Below are positions 9,805 through 22,186 of a stretch of DNA of 29,533 nucleotides, in pieces. Position numbers and translations under genes: made by a program. The notes under the pieces are model-generated. The model was not told the DNA's origin. It worked only from the letters and a program-made list of their open reading frames with translations, and did no database searches. The stretch's first letter is position 1. Each line of letters starts with the position of its first letter. The stretch is from Conidiobolus incongruus B7586 (taxonomy: Eukaryota > Entomophthoromycota > Entomophthoromycetes > Entomophthorales > Conidiobolaceae): assembly GCA_000697335.1 (NCBI GenBank), contig JNEM01008170.1, positions 1 through 29,533 on the forward strand. The letters are read 5' to 3'.

Positions 9805-12472
9805 ATGCCAACTTCATTCATCGAATTAGTAAAAGATAGTACGTATTTATTTATTTGTTTAATCAAAAGATATATGATTAACAGTTAATTCTTTAAATAG
9901 AATTTCTTTCGCCTCTGGAAAAGTTATCACAGGATCCTGCAACCAGTTCAGAATGGTGGGTTGTGGTCATGGATGATGAAGCAAGATCCATTTTTAATTC
10001 TTGCTCTGAAGAAGACCAAATCATCAAGCATAATGTGACTACTATAGATAGACTTAATGAGGATCGTACCCCAACTTCGCAGTTTGGAGTGATATACTAT
10101 GCATTTCCTACGCCAGATAATATCAGTCGAATCATTCAAGATTTTCAAGCAGCCGCTTCTCCTCCTGTATCCAAAACAAAAGGATTTCGTAAAAGTGGTC
10201 CACCCTCGAATACTCCCTATATCGCCAATAGTAAAAATTGTTATAAGAAAGCTTACATCTTTTTCCTTGAAGGTATATTTTTTTTAAAAATAATATCATC
10301 TAAATATTCAACTTTTCTTTTCTAGCTGTTTCTGATGACGAACTTGCAAGAATTAAAGCCAGTCCAATTTATCCTTATCTTCAAGGTCTAACTGAAATTT
10401 ATATCAATTATTATCGTAATATCAAATAATATTATATTTATTTATTTTTTTAAACTAACTTTATTCATAGCTTTTGAATCTAATGTATTTGATTTCAGGG
10501 ATCATGATAGTTTTTTTAAATTATTCTCCATGTCTACTAAATCTAGCAAAGCAGAATTAATTAACTTAGCCCAAAAGGTACCATTTTGTTAATTTATATA
10601 AATGTTATAATTTGAACTAAATGTTTATCATTATATAGCTAGTAACAGTTTGTTCTTCTCTTAATGAACGTCCTTTAGTAAGATTTCAAGCTATGAGCTC
10701 AGGGTTAGATAATCCTTGTATTTTAGCATATGCTTTTCAAAATGAGTTAGATCGATTCTGTCAAATTAATAATATCCCAATGAAAGATCCAGCTGAGAGA
10801 GCCACATTATTAATTTTAGATCGTGCTTGTGATTTTTATGCACCCATTTTACATGAATTTACCTATCAAGCAATGATAAATGATTTGATTCATCTTAACG
10901 AGGGTAAAACTTACAGGTATTTATATTTACTAAAATATTGTTATTCTTCAATTTAATATTTTATTGAATATAAATATAAACTAATTTAGACATGAATATC
11001 AAGCTGCTAGTGGAAAAACATTAGAAAAGTTCTATACCTTAGATGAGAAAGATGAATTGTGGAAAGAATTAAGACATTTTCACATTGCTGAATGTAATCA
11101 AAAGTTAACTTCTAAATTCCATGCTATGATTGCTGAAAATCCAGCTGCTAAAAGTATGATGAAAAGACGTCAAAATGGAGAAATTGCCAAATTAAGGGAC
11201 ATGAGAGATATTGTTACCTCCGTTCCTGAATTACAACAATATCAGGATCTTTATTCTTTACATTTTGGATTGGCAGAAACTGTTATGGAAAGATTTCAAA
11301 CGCGTCAATTGAGCGAAGTGGCTTTGTGCGAACAAAACATTTCGACTGGTACTTTTCCAGATGGTGAACCTTTGAAAAATGCATTAAATGAAATGGTCCC
11401 CATTTTGAATAACCCCAAGGTTTTACTATCTGACAAATTAAGATTATTATTAATTTATCAAATTCATATGAAAGGATTTGCAAATGTAGATCGTCGTCGC
11501 CTTGAGTCACACGCAGGTTTAACTCAGTCTGACAAAGATGCCATTACGAATATGGAATTTCTTTTAAATAACCGCCCTACTCAGCCTAACAGTCCAGACA
11601 ATCTTTCAAAACTCATGTCATCTTTGAGTTTTAGAGGAAAGAAAAAGGACCTCCAAGAAGAAAATGTTGCTTACGAACTCTCAAGATATCAGCCCGCTCT
11701 GAAGAAGATCCTCAACAAACTTATCGATAACGAATTAGATCTAGATGCGTTCCCCCAAGTTGGTGCATCTGAATCACCTAATCCAGCATCACCAACTACA
11801 AAGAAACCAGTCACTTCCTTACGCAAGAATAAACCCGCATGGGAAAAGAAATCTGATGATCCAGCCAACCCAGTCTCGCGTTCATCCAACGGCGGTAAAA
11901 TTATTGTTTTTATCGCAGGAGGTGTTTCTTATTCTGAGCTAAGAACTGCATACGAAGTTGGCAAAGCTAAAAACCGTGAAATCTTAATTGGCTCTACTGA
12001 TATTGTTCCTCCTGATGATTTTGTTGAAGCATTGAGATTGATGCGATACCAGGCATCATCTAATCCAAACCCCACATCAGCTAATAATTCTTTGTCTGTA
12101 TCTCCTCGACCTATCGGTGGTCGCGCTCCATCTCCACTTAAATCGCCCGGTGACAAGCTGAGAAGGAGCAACGGTGGAATTTTAGATCCTCCTCCATTAC
12201 ACATACCCGGTCATATTAAAGACAGCAGTCTTCATCGCAACTCGATGCCTAATCTTCCTTCGAATCTGGGGTTAAACAAAGCCCAAGCTGAGCGACCACT
12301 CTCATCTTCATCTCGTGAATCACGTAAACCTTTACCAAATCCAGCTCAATATAACACTATCGCTACCCAGAGAGCTGCATCAGAACAAGCACCTCAGGGT
12401 CCCCGCCCCCAGAACCCATACAAGACAGCTACCACTTCAAAGGGTGGATTTTTTTCGAATCTATTCAAATAA
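9805..12472 (+). CDS. SEC1: Sec1/Munc18 family SNARE regulator (exocytic Sec1)
   Basis: Six exons: 9805-9838, 9901-10272, 10326-10415, 10471-10577, 10639-10916 and 10990-12472. All joins keep phase and give 787 residues. Sec1 signatures in order are WWVVVMDDEARSIFNSC, YKKAYIFFLEAVSDDELARI, the conserved EIYINYYPFESNVF (formed only by joining exons 3 and 4), LILDRACDFYAPILHEFTYQAM (about 259-280), LWKELRHFHIAE and, near residue 595, IIVFIAGGVSYSELRTAYE followed by EILIGSTDIVPPDDF. The fold clasps syntaxin/SNARE bundles and promotes vesicle fusion, for Sec1 at the plasma membrane. After about residue 655 comes a roughly 130-residue Ser/Pro/Asn-rich basic tail that animal Munc18-1 lacks; yeast Sec1 also has a C-terminal tail. 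An AATAAA follows at 12516-12521. It converges with RIO2. Confidence 0.94.
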
Positions 12473-12717
12473 GAACCATTCAAACATGAATATGGTTGAG
12501 CTGGAATAGAAATTCAATAAAATTTCATTAATTTATATATCAACTTGGATATTATAAAATGATTTACAATGTCAATTTGACTTGAACTGAGCTATATTCA
12601 CTAAATTAAATAATCATATTAAATAGAAATAATTCGCTGATCAATATTTGTTATAATACATTAAGTGTATTAAGCTTAAGATCAAACTATGTCTATGGTG
12701 CTTTATTCTATTATATA

Positions 12718-14053
<1,336 letters not shown>

Positions 14054-14237
14054 TATAAATATTTATAAATTGATAAAGATAATATTAGATCAAAAATTAT
14101 AATCAATAAAATAAAGATTAATATTTGCTATCCCATAAGTTTTATATTGAGTAAATTATTATTAAATTGAATAATCAAGATACAACTAGAATTAACTAAT
14201 CAGTATAGCAATATATTATCCAATATAACTATTTAAA
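14054..14237. promoter_or_regulatory. Shared divergent promoter region of RIO2 and TTC4
   Basis: Only 184 nt separate the two start codons. Both 5' UTRs and core promoters must lie here. The stretch is very AT-rich with no obvious TATA/CCAAT layout. Co-regulation is inference. Confidence 0.5.
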
Positions 14238-15562
14238 ATGGTTGAAATAAAAGAAATTGAAGATTTGGAAAAATTAACTATTCAACCCGAGCAATTTCCA
14301 AGACCATCTTGGGCAGGAGAAGAGAAATCAGTAGATGAAATTATGCAAGAAACTCCATTATTTATGACCGAATTCAAAGAGGGCTATACTAATACCGCTC
14401 TTGAAGCACTTCAAGCCTTGAAATACGACGGCACTCCAGAAGGTACAAATAATATATGTAATATTTCAATAATGATTTCTTAAAAATCTATGAATAGAAA
14501 ACGCCGAAAATTTCAAAAATCAGGGTAATGAAATGCTTGCTTATAAACCACCAAGGCGTCAAGATGCTATTCATTATTATACTGAGGCTATTGAACAAAA
14601 ATCTTCTGACAAAAAACTTAATTCTGTTTGCTATTGTAATAGAGCTGCAGTAAATTTAGAACTAAGTAGGAAATAATATTTTAGTTTACATTTATAAATA
14701 ACTAACAATTTCTTGATAGAAAATTATCGAAAAGTTATCAATGATTGTGTTAAAGCCTTGGAATTTGATCCTGAAAACATCAAGGCTTTCTATCGAGCTT
14801 CAAAAGCACTCTATGCTTTAGATAAAGCTGCCGAATCTATTGAATGCTGTGAAGCTGGACTTAAGGTTACATCAATTATTATAATAATATTTATCAATCT
14901 ATAATTAATTGCTAATAGATAAACCCTGATAATGTTGCGCTTAAACTTCAGTTAGAAAAAAGCCAGCAACTCTTGGAAAAACTTAGAAAGAAGGAAGAAG
15001 AAATGGAAAAACGTTTAAAGGCCGAAGAAGAAAAGAAAGAAATTTTACAAAGAGCCATCAGAGTAAATACTATTTTAAACATTTAATTTAATTTCTCATA
15101 TCTTTTAATTTTTAGGAACGTAATATCCAATTCAGAGACAGAGATGATAAAATGTATGAACCCGATTTAGAATCCGATTCTTCTGTCAAATATGATATGG
15201 AAAATGACCAACTACTTTGGCCTGTATTCTTCCTTTATCCAGAGTTCAAAGAAAGTGACTTTATTGAATCATGCGGTGATCGAACTACTTTCCTTGATCA
15301 CATTGAAGTAATGTTTGAACAGCCTGCTCCCTGGGATCCTGAATTTAATTACAACCCATCATCAATTGAAGTTTACTTTGAGTCTTTCCCTAAGAACGCC
15401 ACAAAGCCTTCACTCGTCAAGGTTGGAAAGAAACTTGAGATTGGAAAGATCCTTTCACATCCCAAATACTTTGTTGTCAACGGAGTTCCTTCGTTCATCA
15501 TTCTTTCTTCCAAGTCTAAATTCAAGGATGAATTTTTGAATCGCTATAGACAAAACGTATAA
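14238..15562 (+). CDS. TTC4: TTC4/Cns1-type TPR co-chaperone of Hsp90
   Basis: Five exons: 14238-14442, 14498-14665, 14720-14865, 14919-15062 and 15116-15562, giving 369 residues (human TTC4 387, yeast Cns1 385). The N-terminal part includes TPLFMTEF, like the VPLFM segment of TTC4. A TPR array at about 69-185 (NFKNQGNEMLAYK, DAIHYYTEAIEQ, VCYCNRAAVNLEL, NDCVKALEFDPENIKAFYRASKAL) should hold the C-terminal tail of Hsp90/Hsp70. A charged helix rich in Glu/Lys follows. Last comes the C-terminal domain specific to this family, with LLWPVFFLYPEFKESDFIE (W at about 256) and IEVYFESF. Cns1/TTC4 is a cytosolic Hsp90 co-chaperone, and Cns1 is essential in yeast. The intron at 14866 has a GTTACA donor, weaker than the usual GTAA/GTAT here. 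Upstream lies the divergent RIO2 gene. Confidence 0.94.
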
Positions 15563-16237
15563 ATACATGCATTTTTAGATTTATTATTTATTACATAAAA
15601 ATTTACTAAATTATATATCTCTAATACATTTTCTATTTTCAGCGTAAATACATTTATTAATTAAATACAATATTGCTAGTATTCGACATTAAGTATTTAA
15701 ATAAAATATTCAATCAGTCACTGTTGTATGTATAGATTTTTTTTCATCTTTTAATTATAAACATTGCAATTCCATATAATAAATATTATTTTATATTATC
15801 ATTCAACCATTGTAAAATCAATTAATAATAATATAACTGGATTCCTAATTCTCCAATTTCATTGTGATATTGATATCATTATTGTTCAAGATCATCATAA
15901 AAGAGCTAATCTACATTTATTAGGTTTAATAAGTTAAAATTTCTTCTAGTAATATCACTAAAATATATTCTTAACCGTATAAATAACTTTAATACTAGCT
16001 ATATAATTTATTTATATTAATTTATAATCCCATAATATATATTGCTGGATTGGTCTATATTGGGTCATTATTATCAAAGAAGAGCTAATTTCGATTTTTA
16101 ATAATCCAATCAATTCAACAAATACTTATCTAATTAATCTTGTATTAATAGTATATTATTTTATCTTATTAATAATCTAATATCATATATAATTTTATAT
16201 ATTAATTATTTTTCAATTTTTAATATATCGTTAGCAA
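15563..16237. other. AT-rich spacer between TTC4 and the RUN-FYVE gene
   Basis: 675 nt with no supported gene. It contains two loosely similar AAGAGCTAAT segments (about 15900 and 16080), too diverged to call a repeat. It should hold the TTC4 3' end and the promoter of the next gene. Confidence 0.45.
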
Positions 16238-18380
16238 ATGTCACAAAATAATATTCATAATGTTTTATTTATTATCAGAAGTCACCCTCAACAAATGCAG
16301 AGTTTATTAGAAAATTTAGAGAATAAAAGCGAATTAGAAAAAACTACAGGCCTAGAGCATTTGAAATCTATAGTTCAATTCGTTCAACAACAAAATCAAC
16401 TATACGCTTCAATACTGAAATGTGCAAAGCAGCTAGGCCAACTTTTACTAATTCAATCAACATTGAAGGAATCTTTGAGTTGGGAAGATCCACCTGTCCA
16501 GTGGCTATTTCATTAATTACATCAAATATTAAAACACGGATTAAAAGTCAAGAGAAATTTATTTGGTTATAAAAAATCATATTGGGATTTTATATGGACA
16601 GGATATCAGTATACTCCAAAGACCAGTTCAATGATGGAGGATTACCCCAGTTTATCCAATAAAATCCAAAATTTATCGGCACAAGTAACTTCAATTGCTG
16701 GTATTGTGTTCATTCTCCATAGTTTAATCAATCAAAGGTTAGATCAGCGCCTGGGATTATTATTAAACCAGCGCCATTTATTAAAAGACTGGTACGAACC
16801 ATATGCCTTCATTCTCCAAGATCAAATGATTTTGTTAAATGGACTGCTTGTAGTTTTAAATAACATTAAATTTGATTTAGGATTTCAATACGAATTTTTA
16901 TTGGAATTAAACAAAATATTTAGTGGAGAAAGCTTGAGTGAAGTCACTCTTGTAGAGTGGCTACCTAAACTTGAGAAGAAGCTTAAAGATCAGCTGAATC
17001 AAAATGAAGAACGTCAATCTGAAATTGAATATCTTCGATCTATTGAATCTAGCAACAGCTTTGTTGATAAAGAGGTTAAAGATCTTTCCAATTTAGAGAC
17101 TACACAAAAGCTTGTATCGTTTTCCAATAATGATGATCTTATCAATGACGAAAATATTCAACAGATTTCACTAAGGGTCAGCGAAATAGGGATTCATAAA
17201 TCATCCAAATCTTCTTCAAATACACCCTCTCCATTGCTTGACAATCCACAGTTATCTGCATCAGTATCTCCTCCTTCTTCAATTGCACCATTTAGCCCTG
17301 AAGGATCTATTAATTTTTTGACCCAGCCAAAGTTAGCATCGCCTGCTCCTCCCCAGATTATATTACCTAAGCTGAATGTTGACGGAACCGTAAGTTATAG
17401 CTTATTAAGTATAATGTGCCTTCAACTAATCTTTCTTCTAGCCCCAAAACATTGCTTTTCAATCTGTCTCAACCCCCGCTTCAGAAAGCAAATCGGTCAC
17501 TGCCTCTAAATCACCAGATCAATCACCTTCAACCAATACAACTAGTCCAATATCACTCCCACCAGACCAAATATTACTTCCTCCATCCCTGGATTCAATT
17601 GATGATCAGGTGAAATCCGAGCATCCTGATCTGATTTATTGGAAGCAGCATGTGGAAAAACTAGGGTCAGAGATTGTTACGTTAAGAAAAATCAATTTCT
17701 CACACCTTACCAAATTGAACACTCTTGAAGCCAAGAATGTAGAATTACATTCGAATTTCAAGCTTAAAGATTCCGAAATACTTGACCTTCGGTCTCAACT
17801 AGATAAGTTCAACTCCACAAAACAAACTCTCGAATCAAAATTTCAAGAATCTAACCGTCAGGTAGAGTATTTGAGTGAACAGCTAGAGTATAAAAATGCA
17901 CATATACAGCAACTCAACAAGAAGCTGAACAAAAGCAACCACGAAAATACTGAATACCAAAACTTATCCCAATCCCTGACCCACCAAATGAATGAGATGG
18001 AAGTGCACATTGAGCAACTAGCCCAGACCAATTCACAATTAACCAAGCAGAAAGACCAATTGGAGAACCAAATACACCACCAGGATAGTATGCTCGAGTT
18101 GTTTGCTTTAGAGATGGCCCAATCAAAGCTCAATTTAAAAGATCTAGAACTATACGTTGGAAGCCAGAGCAACAAAATCCCTTGGGTCGACTCTCAGCTT
18201 GTTACCAAGTGCACCAAATGCCAGATCAAATTCACCATGGTCAACCGAAAGCACCACTGTCGCTGCGATGGCAAGGTATACTGCAACCACTGCACGAGAT
18301 TTCGATGGACATTGCCCAGTGATCCAAAACCCTCGAGGATTTGCGAAGACTGCTACCTGGAGCTAACTGATGCAAAGTAA
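16238..18380 (+). CDS. RUFY-like RUN and FYVE domain protein with an in-frame TAA
   Basis: Two exons, 16238-17389 and 17442-18380, with a 52-nt intron (GTAAGT..TCTAG). Counting the internal stop as a residue gives 696 codons. The N-terminal RUN domain resembles RUFY proteins: EDPPVQWLF, LHQILKHGLKVKRNLFGYKKSYWDF and HLLKDWYEPYAF (RUFY: [30 protein letters not shown]). Then come a Ser/Pro linker, a long coiled coil (about 395-600) and a C-terminal FYVE finger with WVDSQL (W632), CTKC, RKHHCR, YCNHC and RICEDCY. RUFY proteins link small GTPases and motors to PI3P-bearing endosomes. Two oddities stand out. Codon 93 is TAA (16514-16516) with the same frame open on both sides. In the FYVE basic motif the fourth cysteine is one residue early (C657-R-C659-D-G, not C-x2-C-G). 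The gene may be decaying, recoded, or affected by sequence error. An AATAAA follows at 18431. Confidence 0.85.
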
Positions 18381-18613
18381 TCAAATCCCATTCTGCATTT
18401 TAATGTAAATAATACTAAAGCCATAATATCAATAAATAGATTAGCTAAACTAAACTAAGTGGCATATAGTTATCAGTATGAATTAAATTTTGAATATATA
18501 TTGATCTGCTTTCGTTTGAGTATAATAGAGCAGCGGTCAATATATCAAAAAACAAAATGATTGCTGAATTTAAAATCCATAAAAGATATCTATAATAATT
18601 TTATTAAATTATA

Positions 18614-19956
18614 TTAAGAGGATTTAGGAGGATTGGATTTAGGTCGAAGTTTTGATTTTTTGATTTCACGGTATGGAGTTGGATTCGATTCATCACCCTT
18701 AATCTCATCATCTTCATTATCATCATCTCCCTTTGGCTCATCGAATTTACTCTTTCTTAAATCATTGATTCTTGCTAATTTGGTATCTGTAATTGAATCT
18801 AAATATCAAAATAAGTAATGTAATCATAAGTATGTAAATTCGAATTACCAGTGGATAAAATTTGCAAAAATTGATCTACCCCAATAATTTCTAAATCTTT
18901 GAAAGTTTGCTAAAATCGATATTAGTCTGATATCTCACTCAACTCTGAACATTGCAATGTACTTACATTTGTTGAATCGAATTCAAAGCCCTTGAATTGA
19001 GCGATATGGGTATTATTGTTATATAAAGATACAAACAATTGACCAAGTTTGTTGGCACTGATGCTGATTGGCTCAAAATCTTGATCAAATTCAAGTTTTT
19101 GATCCAAGCTTATATTGGGTAATCCGTCTTGATTTTCAATCTTGAAAATTAGGAGTCCATTAAAGCCTTCCAAAATGACAAATAAGCGATCAGCTATGCT
19201 TTCAGCTTGGAGTAACTGAACAACGGTGTAATATGATAATTGGATAATACTGGTAAGATCAATTTTCTGAATGCGTTTAGCAGTCAAATAGTTGAAAACG
19301 TTGATATAATCGTCACCACCTCCAGATACTAAAAATCCATCAAAATTGACCAAGGGAGCGATTTGATACACAAATTCGTAATGTCCCAGACAATAGTTCT
19401 CAATATTATAGCCATTGGGAAATTTACTGACACGAATTTTTTCGTCACGATCGGCTGTAACAATGAATTTACCATTGGGGCTCAAGAAAAGATCAGTCAA
19501 CACAGAGACATGGCCCAAAATGAGTTCTTCTTTGCCAAAGTCATTGAGAGAGAATCGATACACATCGCCAAATTTATCACCAACAACAACGAACTCGCCA
19601 TCAGGGGTAAATCTGACGACGTTAGCACGTTTAGGAATAATGGTTTGATGCTTAATTTCCCAAGTGGTGGTGTCATAAACAACTAAAGATTTGTCAGAAA
19701 CAACGACGGCTAACAAAGTACCATCGTGATTGAATGAAAAGTTAAGGACATCCAAGTTCTTAGGATCCTTGCTGAGGTTGGGAACGGAATGGTCAAAAGT
19801 GATCTTTCCTTCTCTATTGAATAATGTTAATACATCACGATTAGAATTTAATTATAATTACTTAATGTCAAACCCAAGTAGCTTAGATCTGGTCAAGCTA
19901 ACAACTAATTGGTCATTGTTAGGATGAAAGTTAGTTTTAGGTACTGGAAAATGCAT
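18614..19956 (-). CDS. TRM82: Trm82/WDR4, non-catalytic subunit of tRNA m7G46 methyltransferase
   Basis: Four exons: 19862-19956, 18967-19813, 18849-18909 and 18614-18798, giving 395 residues (human WDR4 412, yeast Trm82 444). It is a WD40 beta-propeller. The family block is clear: GHVSVLTD (132-139), IVTADRDEKIRVS (149-161), then FPNGYNIENYCLGHYEFV. The last matches the R-V-S-x-F/Y-P..I-E..C-L-G-H-x-E-F-V signature that contacts the catalytic partner Trm8/METTL1. The C-terminus is a charged Asp/Lys tail. The complex makes m7G at tRNA position 46 and protects tRNAs from rapid decay. The start at 19956 (MHFPVPKTNFHPNNDQLVVS) gives a sensible first blade strand. The third exon is short (61 nt). 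It converges with the RUN-FYVE gene across 233 nt. Confidence 0.93.
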
Positions 19957-22186
19957 CTTATTTTGATATTAACTTAAAATATGAATTTATCACTAATATT
20001 AATTGATTTATTTTGTATTTATGTTTTTGACTTGATACTTTTTTTTATGGGATTTATTTTTTTACCATTATTTCAAATTCAATGATTATTTTAATTTTAA
20101 AAATAATAATATTCAAAGGTTGAGAATAATATTTGGATAATGGATATCAAAATGGTTAAATATACTTTATAATAAAACATCATTAAACTTGATTTTTTAT
20201 GATAATTTTGATAAATAATTAATGGTTTTGATTTAAAATACTAATAATACTACATATAATTATTGTATATATTATTTTCCTGGATAATACCATAAACGAA
20301 TATATATCATTAATACAGATAATAATTATTTTATTTATTTTTATTGAGGTGTGAAATATCATTGAAATATTATTAAAATTCTCTTTTGAATTAGTGATAG
20401 AATTATTGCATTTTAAATCTCAATTTTTATGAAATCCAATATAACTGATTTTGAATAATATTCGATTATTTTCACATATATTACAGTTTTACAGGCTAAG
20501 ATTGTGTTAATATAGATTTGTATATAAATATCCTTTACCTATTCAAATTATTAAAATTCAAATTACCCATTATCTGAGACAGAATTTAATATTTTATATA
20601 TATTAATCATCAAAATCTATGGATGTCTCAATTATTAATACATTTATTATTAACAATCTCAAAAGATTTTAAAAATTGGCTACTATATTTAACCATTGCC
20701 ATACAATAGCTATTTTAGATATAAATCAGCAGTTATTTTACGAATACCCTGCTAACTTTTACTAATGAGCTTATTTCTACTGGCACAATATTCAAACTTT
20801 AAAACATTAAGATATACAAAAATACAGTCGTAATTTCATTATAATCAAAAGTAAACAAACAGTTCACTACTATATTTGACAAATACGACACTATTATTTC
20901 TATTTGTGCTATTAGTTATTTTTATTACAAATATTCTTTGATTCTCAGTATTATTCCTTTAGCTCTGAACCAATTATCACTTTGGGATCACAAAAATTCT
21001 TTCAAATCTAAAATAAATATATAATGCAAATGATGTAATAATTTTAGGATTGATAATGTATGATTGTATCATAATTGATATATTTAACTAAAATTTGAAA
21101 AACTAAATGAATTAAAATTATGATATATATAATTTTTGATCGCTATATTAATATATGTTTGATATAGTTTTAATCGTTTTTTATTAGATATACTTTGATA
21201 ACTTTATACGTTCAAACAAGTTTGATACATTGATGTCCTTTTTGTCGGAATTCCGATTTCGCAGTGAGCTAAGATTACAGGATTGCAAATTGCAAATTTG
21301 AATGTAATTGTTAAGATATGTGTATCTATTTCTAGATTATCTAAAAATCTATTAATTGCAATAAAATCAAGTTTAAATATAATAAAGTCCCTGAAAATGA
21401 AAATTTCAAATGGTCTGTTTGAATTAGAAGTTGAAATTATTGAAAAAGGAGAGATTAAAAATAATTACCCGCATATAATTAACACAATTGTTAATTTTGA
21501 CTTAATCTAAATGATCGAAAATACTTTCAAAAAATAAATTACAAGTAAAATTAAACTCAAGGCAAATATAATAACTATTAATAATACGAATACATACAAA
21601 TTAATTATATATGTTACAATTAGAAAATAATCCAAGCTATTTTTTCATATGATTATAATTTATACATCTAACTATCTATGATTAAAATATTATGTTGAGT
21701 TGAAAATATCAACTTTGTTATATACACATGATTATATCATATTTGATATTTATGAAATAACGAAAGGCAAAAGAAATTCCAAGAGAATACGTTTGAGTTA
21801 GTTAGCTTAGTAATACTCAATCGATTTTCGATGTGTATTCCATTTATAAAATAAGGCTTGAAATCAAATATATCAAGGGATTGGTTGAATAGATATAATT
21901 AATAAAAATTATAGAATAATCCAATAAACTATCTTACTGATTAACATTCAAAGTTTATTTGACTAAAAATATCTAAAATTGTCTTACTGGTGTATGGATT
22001 TCCAAATAGAGAACTGACTCAAATTTGAAATTGAAATGTGTTAGTAATCAAATCAATTAGATCAGGGTATAAATTCCGCATGATTATCTTACTCATAAAA
22101 TGCTCTTCACCAATTTTTTTATAATAATTTCAAAATAGAGCTATTATTTTGTAAATATTAATTTATCATAAATCTTTACATATAAA
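19957..22186. other. AT-rich region between the divergent TRM82 and IFRD genes
   Basis: 2.2 kb with no supported gene. A 75-codon plus-strand frame at 21283-21510 is Ile/Asn/Lys/Leu-heavy with no motif, and I read it as chance. A 12-bp perfect palindrome (TCGGAATTCCGA, 21245-21256) stands out only because it is GC-richer than its surroundings. No RNA gene or mobile element was seen. Confidence 0.5.

Noticed and set aside
11283-12204. Several open frames on the minus strand and in other plus frames inside the Sec1 gene
   Set aside because: They overlap the large Sec1 exon, have no family motif and no splice logic of their own.
17858-18175. Minus-strand Trp/Ser/Cys-rich frames
   Set aside because: Antisense of the RUN-FYVE coiled coil; their odd composition comes from complementing Gln/Asn/Lys codons.
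16238-18380. Changed genetic code with TAA as glutamine
   Set aside because: Dynamin, Sec1, RIO2, TTC4, Trm82, IFRD and LAMTOR1 all end at TAA at their expected family lengths, so one internal TAA does not support reassignment.
19363-19686. Plus-strand frames inside TRM82
   Set aside because: Shadows of the WD40 exon on the minus strand.
21261-21278. GCAGTGAGCTAAGATTAC resembles part of a primate Alu repeat
   Set aside because: A short chance match; the rest of the sequence has no Alu similarity and the genome is not animal-like.
21283-21510. 75-codon frame upstream of IFRD
   Set aside because: Ile/Asn/Lys/Leu-biased as expected of AT-rich random DNA, with no motif and no exon partner.
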